Positions 61,182 through 64,000 of a DNA stretch of 64,000 bases are shown here, in pieces. The stretch is from NCBI GenBank assembly GCA_027484825.1, contig JAIXSE010000016.1:62001-126000 (forward strand). The letters are read 5' to 3'. Both the position numbers and the translations under genes were made by a program. The notes below the pieces were generated by a model. The model did not search any database. It saw only the letters and a list, made by a program, of their open reading frames with translations, and had not been told where the DNA came from. The stretch comes from Rubrivivax sp. (GTDB lineage: Bacteria > Pseudomonadota > Gammaproteobacteria > Burkholderiales > Burkholderiaceae_C). Position 1 is the stretch's first letter; every line of letters begins with the position of its first letter.

Positions 61182-61610
61182 TCAGCCGTAGATGTAGCTC
61201 TGCAACTGCGCAATGGTCATCTCATCGTCCGCGATGATGTCGTTCATCAGGTCGCGGATCGACAGCATGCCGATCACCTTGTCGCCTTCCATCACTGGAA
61301 GGTGCCGGATCTTGCGCTGGCTCATCAGGCTCATGCAGTCCCGCATCTCGGTGGTCGGTTTGACGACCAGCACATTGGGCGTCATGACCTCGCTCACCAG
61401 CGTGTGGCGCGAATCCCGGCCCTGCAAGGCGATTTTGCGGGTGTAGTCCCGCTCGGAGAAGATGCCCAGCAGCCGCTCGTCTTCCATGACCAGCAGCGCA
61501 CCGACATCATGTTCGGCCAGCAGGTGCAGCGCATCAAACACCGTTGCTTCCGGCGTCACACGCCAGACGCTCGGGCCGCGGTTCTTCAGCAGTTCGGACA
61601 CCGGTTTCAT
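61182..61610 (-). CDS. CBS-domain pair protein
   Basis: A 142-residue cytoplasmic protein made of two CBS domains that form a Bateman module for adenine nucleotides: VSELLKNRGPSVWRVTPEATVFDALHLLAEHDVGALLVMEDERLLGIFSERDYTRKI, then VSEVMTPNVLVVKPTTEMRDCMSLMSQRKIRHLPVMEGDKVIGMLSIRDLMNDII. Stand-alone CBS pairs of this type are common in beta-proteobacteria and may act as nucleotide sensors; the partner is not known. It converges on the STY0301-like gene 18 bases away. No gene is seen between 61611 and 61864. Confidence 0.9.
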   Translation of the reverse strand: MKPVSELLKNRGPSVWRVTPEATVFDALHLLAEHDVGALLVMEDERLLGIFSERDYTRKIALQGRDSRHTLVSEVMTPNVLVVKPTTEMRDCMSLMSQRKIRHLPVMEGDKVIGMLSIRDLMNDIIADDEMTIAQLQSYIYG

Positions 61611-61864
61611 GGATCCTCCTGACCTGTCGACCAAGCTTTGATGCCCCGGCGACGATCGTCGGGACCCATGTACCCGAGGCCAAGCCTCCGGGTGGTTTCA
61701 CCTTAGCGGTGATGCGCACTTTGCGCTGTCTGCCAACATAAGCGCAGTGCCAACGCAGCGCAAGACCCTGCGCAAGCTTTCTCGCGCGTTGCCCGCGCTC
61801 TGGCAAGACCCGTCCCTACGACTGTGGACACACAACGGCGCAACCGCGCTGCGCCGGGAAGGCC

Positions 61865-62395
61865 TCAGGCCGGATGCGTCAAATCCCGCAGATGGGTCGG
61901 ACCGGCGCGGCGTTCGATCTCGGCGAGCAACTCCCGACCCCATCCCAGCGCAAACAGTGCTTCGCCCACCACGAACATCGGGCCCACCAGCAGCCCGATG
62001 AGGTCGTCGACAAACGCCGGCTTGCGGCCTTCGTAATAGTGGCCCACGAACTGGATGATCCAGCCCACGATGAAGCTGCCCAGCCCCCAGGCCAGCCAAC
62101 TGGCCATCGTGCCTGCGGCCAATGGATGGGCCAGCGCCATCAGGATGGCGTTGACCAGCGCGGTGGCCAGCCCCAGCACCAGATTGCCGCGGGTCAGGTA
62201 CCACAGCGTGGCGGCGGCCCAAGCCAGCCAGCCGAGCGTCACCGTGTAGTCGCCCACATGAAATTCGCCTCGCGCCAGCAGCACGCCCACCGCAAACACG
62301 ATCAGCGGAATGCCGACGAAGTGGGTGGCGATATTGCGGCGGTCGCGGTGATAGGCCGCGTACTGGGCCATCAGGTCAGTGGCTTGACGAGCCAT
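61865..62395 (-). CDS. Mpo1/DUF962-type membrane protein
   Basis: A 176-residue membrane protein read from the ATG at 62395. It has the DUF962 (YGL010w/Mpo1) signature: AQYAAYHRDRRNIATHFVGIPLIVFAVGVLL, several membrane helices, and FIVGWIIQFVGHYYEGRKPAFVDDLIGLLVGPMFVVGEAL, which contains the conserved histidines. Yeast Mpo1 is an iron-dependent dioxygenase that shortens 2-hydroxy fatty acids; bacterial members are presumed similar. It is divergent from the YceI-like gene with 51 bases between the starts. Confidence 0.88.
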   Translation of the reverse strand: MARQATDLMAQYAAYHRDRRNIATHFVGIPLIVFAVGVLLARGEFHVGDYTVTLGWLAWAAATLWYLTRGNLVLGLATALVNAILMALAHPLAAGTMASWLAWGLGSFIVGWIIQFVGHYYEGRKPAFVDDLIGLLVGPMFVVGEALFALGWGRELLAEIERRAGPTHLRDLTHPA

Positions 62396-62446
62396 GGCGT
62401 GTCTCCAGATTGCGTTTTGAACAATGCTAGTGCGACTCCGCCCGGA

Positions 62447-63400
62447 ATGGCCATCAAAATGCAGAAATTCGAACTCTCGGTTATCCCTATGCCGTGCCAC
62501 TTGCGTGACAGAAGTCCTCGTTCGGGCCATCGACCGCGTGTTGCCGTCGTCTTCATCGCACTTCTGGCGGCCCTGACGGCCTGCTCGACCTCGCCACCTT
62601 CCACTCCCACTCCCACCCCCGCCAACGGCCCAGCCACGCTCCCGGCGAGCGACACGGCGCCCCCCGCATCAGCAGCCCCGGCACAGAGCCGTTCACCGCT
62701 GCCCGCGCTGGCGCCCCTTGCGCCCCCCGCGTCCAACGCGCCGCGTCCATCCACGGCATGCGCTGACTGGTTGCGCCTGCAGCAGGGCGGGGAGGGCCGA
62801 CTCTATGCACTGGATCCAGCGCAGACCACGCTGCGCATCCTGGTTTATCGGGGCGGGCGGCTGGCCTCGCTGGGGCATAACCACGTGATTGCTGCGGAGC
62901 AGCATGCCGTGGGCCAGGTCTACCTGCCCAAGGACGGCTTTGCGACGGCGGGTGCGGAACTCGGTTTCCGTCTAGACGAACTGGTGCTGGATTCGCCGGC
63001 GTGGCGCACAGCCCTGGGAGGCGACTTTGCCAAGATCCTGTCCGAGGCGGACATTGCTGGCACCCGCGCCAACATGCTCAAGGCCTTGGATGCGGCGCAA
63101 TATCCGGTGGTCCAGGCGGTGACGCGTACGGTGGAGGGCGGCTGGCCCCGGCCGGTGTTGAAGCTTGATGTGACCTTGCACGGAAAGACCCGCACGCTCG
63201 ACCTGCCCGTGGAGGCCGCCAAGCCCGAGGGAGATCAGCCGCTGAAGGCAAGGGGTCGTCTGGTGCTGCGGCAGACAGACTTTGGCATTCAGCCGTTCAC
63301 TGTGCTGGGCGGCTTATTGGCGATCCAGGACCCGTTGGTGGTGGAACTGGACCTGACGGCGCGCCCGGCGACGTCGTGCCAGGCACTGCCGGTGGGCTGA
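62447..63400 (+). CDS. YceI-like lipoprotein
   Basis: A 317-residue protein. A hydrophobic signal with lipobox LLAALTAC (Cys at about residue 46 from the ATG at 62447; an alternative ATG at 62489 gives a shorter leader) is followed by a ~50-residue Pro/Thr/Ser/Ala linker. A YceI-type lipocalin-like domain then begins at YALDPAQTTLRILVYRGGRLASLGHNHVI. YceI domains bind isoprenoid or other lipids in the periplasm. This version shows the family's GHNH motif and VTLHGKTRTLDLPVEA. The ligand is unknown. Confidence 0.85.
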   Translation: MAIKMQKFELSVIPMPCHLRDRSPRSGHRPRVAVVFIALLAALTACSTSPPSTPTPTPANGPATLPASDTAPPASAAPAQSRSPLPALAPLAPPASNAPRPSTACADWLRLQQGGEGRLYALDPAQTTLRILVYRGGRLASLGHNHVIAAEQHAVGQVYLPKDGFATAGAELGFRLDELVLDSPAWRTALGGDFAKILSEADIAGTRANMLKALDAAQYPVVQAVTRTVEGGWPRPVLKLDVTLHGKTRTLDLPVEAAKPEGDQPLKARGRLVLRQTDFGIQPFTVLGGLLAIQDPLVVELDLTARPATSCQALPVG

Positions 63401-63776
63401 TCCGTGTTGATGGCAGTCGTCGGGGCTTTCTGAGTTCCCATCCTGCCTTCCCTTCCTGCCTAGTCCCGCGCATTCAAGATTCGAAGAGGCCTGCGCAGAC
63501 TCTTGGTCTTGATGGAGGAGTCTGAGCAGTGCGCCGTTGGGTGCCGCTCTCCCGCAGTGCTCGGTGTTCTCCCCTCTCCCAAGGGGCTCGGTGTTGGAAT
63601 GGGCAGGGTCGGGTGCCTTTTGCGGAAGTTAAGAAGGGAATGGCCGGCGGAGCCGGACAGGAATGACATGAAGCAAAAGGTGCCCGGCCCTGCCCATTCC
63701 TCCGCAGTCCTCCCCACGCCGCCGCAGTCCTCCCCACGCCGCCGCAGTCCTCCCCACACCGCCGCAGTCCTCCCCC
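63401..63776. other. 376-base non-coding region
   Basis: No credible gene. It holds fragments such as ctctcccaaggggctcggtgttgga and a 20-bp tandem repeat at its right end (listed separately). The short open frames through it are repetitive. Confidence 0.5.
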
Positions 63777-63780
63777 TCAG
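63701..63780. repeat. 20-bp tandem repeat, about four copies
   Basis: Copies of gccgcagtcctccccacgcc start at about 63701 (first copy degenerate), 63721, 63741 and 63761 (last copy ends tccccctcag, overlapping the stop codon of the GNAT gene). No spacers are present. Confidence 0.85.
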
Positions 63781-64000
63781 CGCTGCAACTCCAAGCTCAT
63801 CAGGTCCTTCGCCACATACCGCCCATCGCTCAGCCGCAGCGCCCGTGGCAGATGCCCATACCGCGTGAACCCGAAGCTCCGATAGAGCGCCATCGCCGGC
63901 GCGTTGCCGGCGCTCACGCTCAGCGTCACGATTTCCAGCAGGGGCTCCCGACGAAGCAGCGTCAGCGCATGTCCCAGAAGTTCCCGCCCGATGCCGCGCC
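63777..64000 (-). CDS. GNAT-family N-acetyltransferase, C-terminal part (cut by window edge)
   Basis: On the minus strand the frame ends with TGA at 63777-63779 and is open to the window edge, giving the last ~73 residues: GRGIGRELLGHALTLLRREP (acetyl-CoA binding loop R-G-x-G-x), VTLSVSAGNAPAMALYRSFGFTRYG (the N-x-x-A-x-x-LY-x-x-x-GF GNAT signature) and DGRYVAKDLMSLELQR at the C-terminus. Its start and substrate lie outside the window. The stop codon overlaps the last copy of the 20-bp tandem repeat. Confidence 0.85.
   Translation of the reverse strand, partial: RGIGRELLGHALTLLRREPLLEIVTLSVSAGNAPAMALYRSFGFTRYGHLPRALRLSDGRYVAKDLMSLELQR

Noticed and set aside
63701-63780. CRISPR-like repeats
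   Set aside because: Units are directly abutting 20-mers without unique spacers.

Overview
The window is about 64 kb of GC-rich chromosome from a beta-proteobacterium, most likely a Burkholderiales member of the Roseateles/Mitsuaria/Rubrivivax type. This rests on the gene order hemF-nadD-rsfS-rlmH-maf-rng, on tolB-pal-cpoB, on the DUF3297, DUF6622 and STY0301-like small genes, and on codon usage dominated by G/C third positions. It is mostly vertically inherited housekeeping DNA with two special blocks.

Layout: (1) 1-2233: a partial gene, an O-acetylhomoserine sulfhydrylase-type enzyme and a DUF4124 secreted protein. (2) 2234-10823: an accessory insert dominated by one 2523-residue gene. It carries a DnaG-like CHC2 zinc finger, a Toprim domain, a reverse transcriptase with YVDD and a C-terminal nitrilase-fold domain. 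It looks like a giant relative of the RT-nitrilase anti-phage proteins (UG/DRT type 1) with a primase module added, and it is the best candidate for an undescribed system here. (3) 11013-24825: dihydrouridine synthase, an S9B peptidase, YciH, an Ig-repeat protein, glnS, a LytS/LytTR two-component pair and a HerA-like ATPase. (4) 24966-33281: YebC, purD, an acyltransferase, then the hemF-nadD-rsfS-rlmH-maf-rng run. RsfS here carries a long lysine/alanine-rich histone-H1-like tail. (5) 33375-34389: a small wHTH-nucleotidyltransferase plus HEPN pair resembling MNT/HEPN toxin-antitoxin modules. (6) 34451-41916: a TctC/Bug-like binding protein, tolB-pal-cpoB, tcdA, three tRNA-Lys genes and apbC.

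(7) 42343-56129 is a coherent selenium block. It holds a formate dehydrogenase operon whose alpha subunit has an in-frame TGA for selenocysteine at residue 196 followed by a SECIS-like hairpin. Then come fdhE, selA, selB, the selC tRNA-Sec gene (51687-51779), two large palindromic hairpins, a PhnD-type ABC transporter (binding protein, ATPase, double-length fused permease) that context suggests imports selenium oxyanions, and a YdjA-type nitroreductase. Enzyme, cofactor machinery, the Sec tRNA and probable substrate import are therefore adjacent; selD and fdhD are not in the window.

(8) 56146-64000: a pair of paralogous secreted proteins of unknown function, a LysR regulator divergent from an SDR oxidoreductase, a DJ-1/PfpI protein, a TPR-DUF2695 protein, a CBS protein, an Mpo1-like membrane protein, a YceI-like lipoprotein, and the C-terminal end of a GNAT acetyltransferase cut by the window edge. 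All calls come from reading the sequence; no database search was run.
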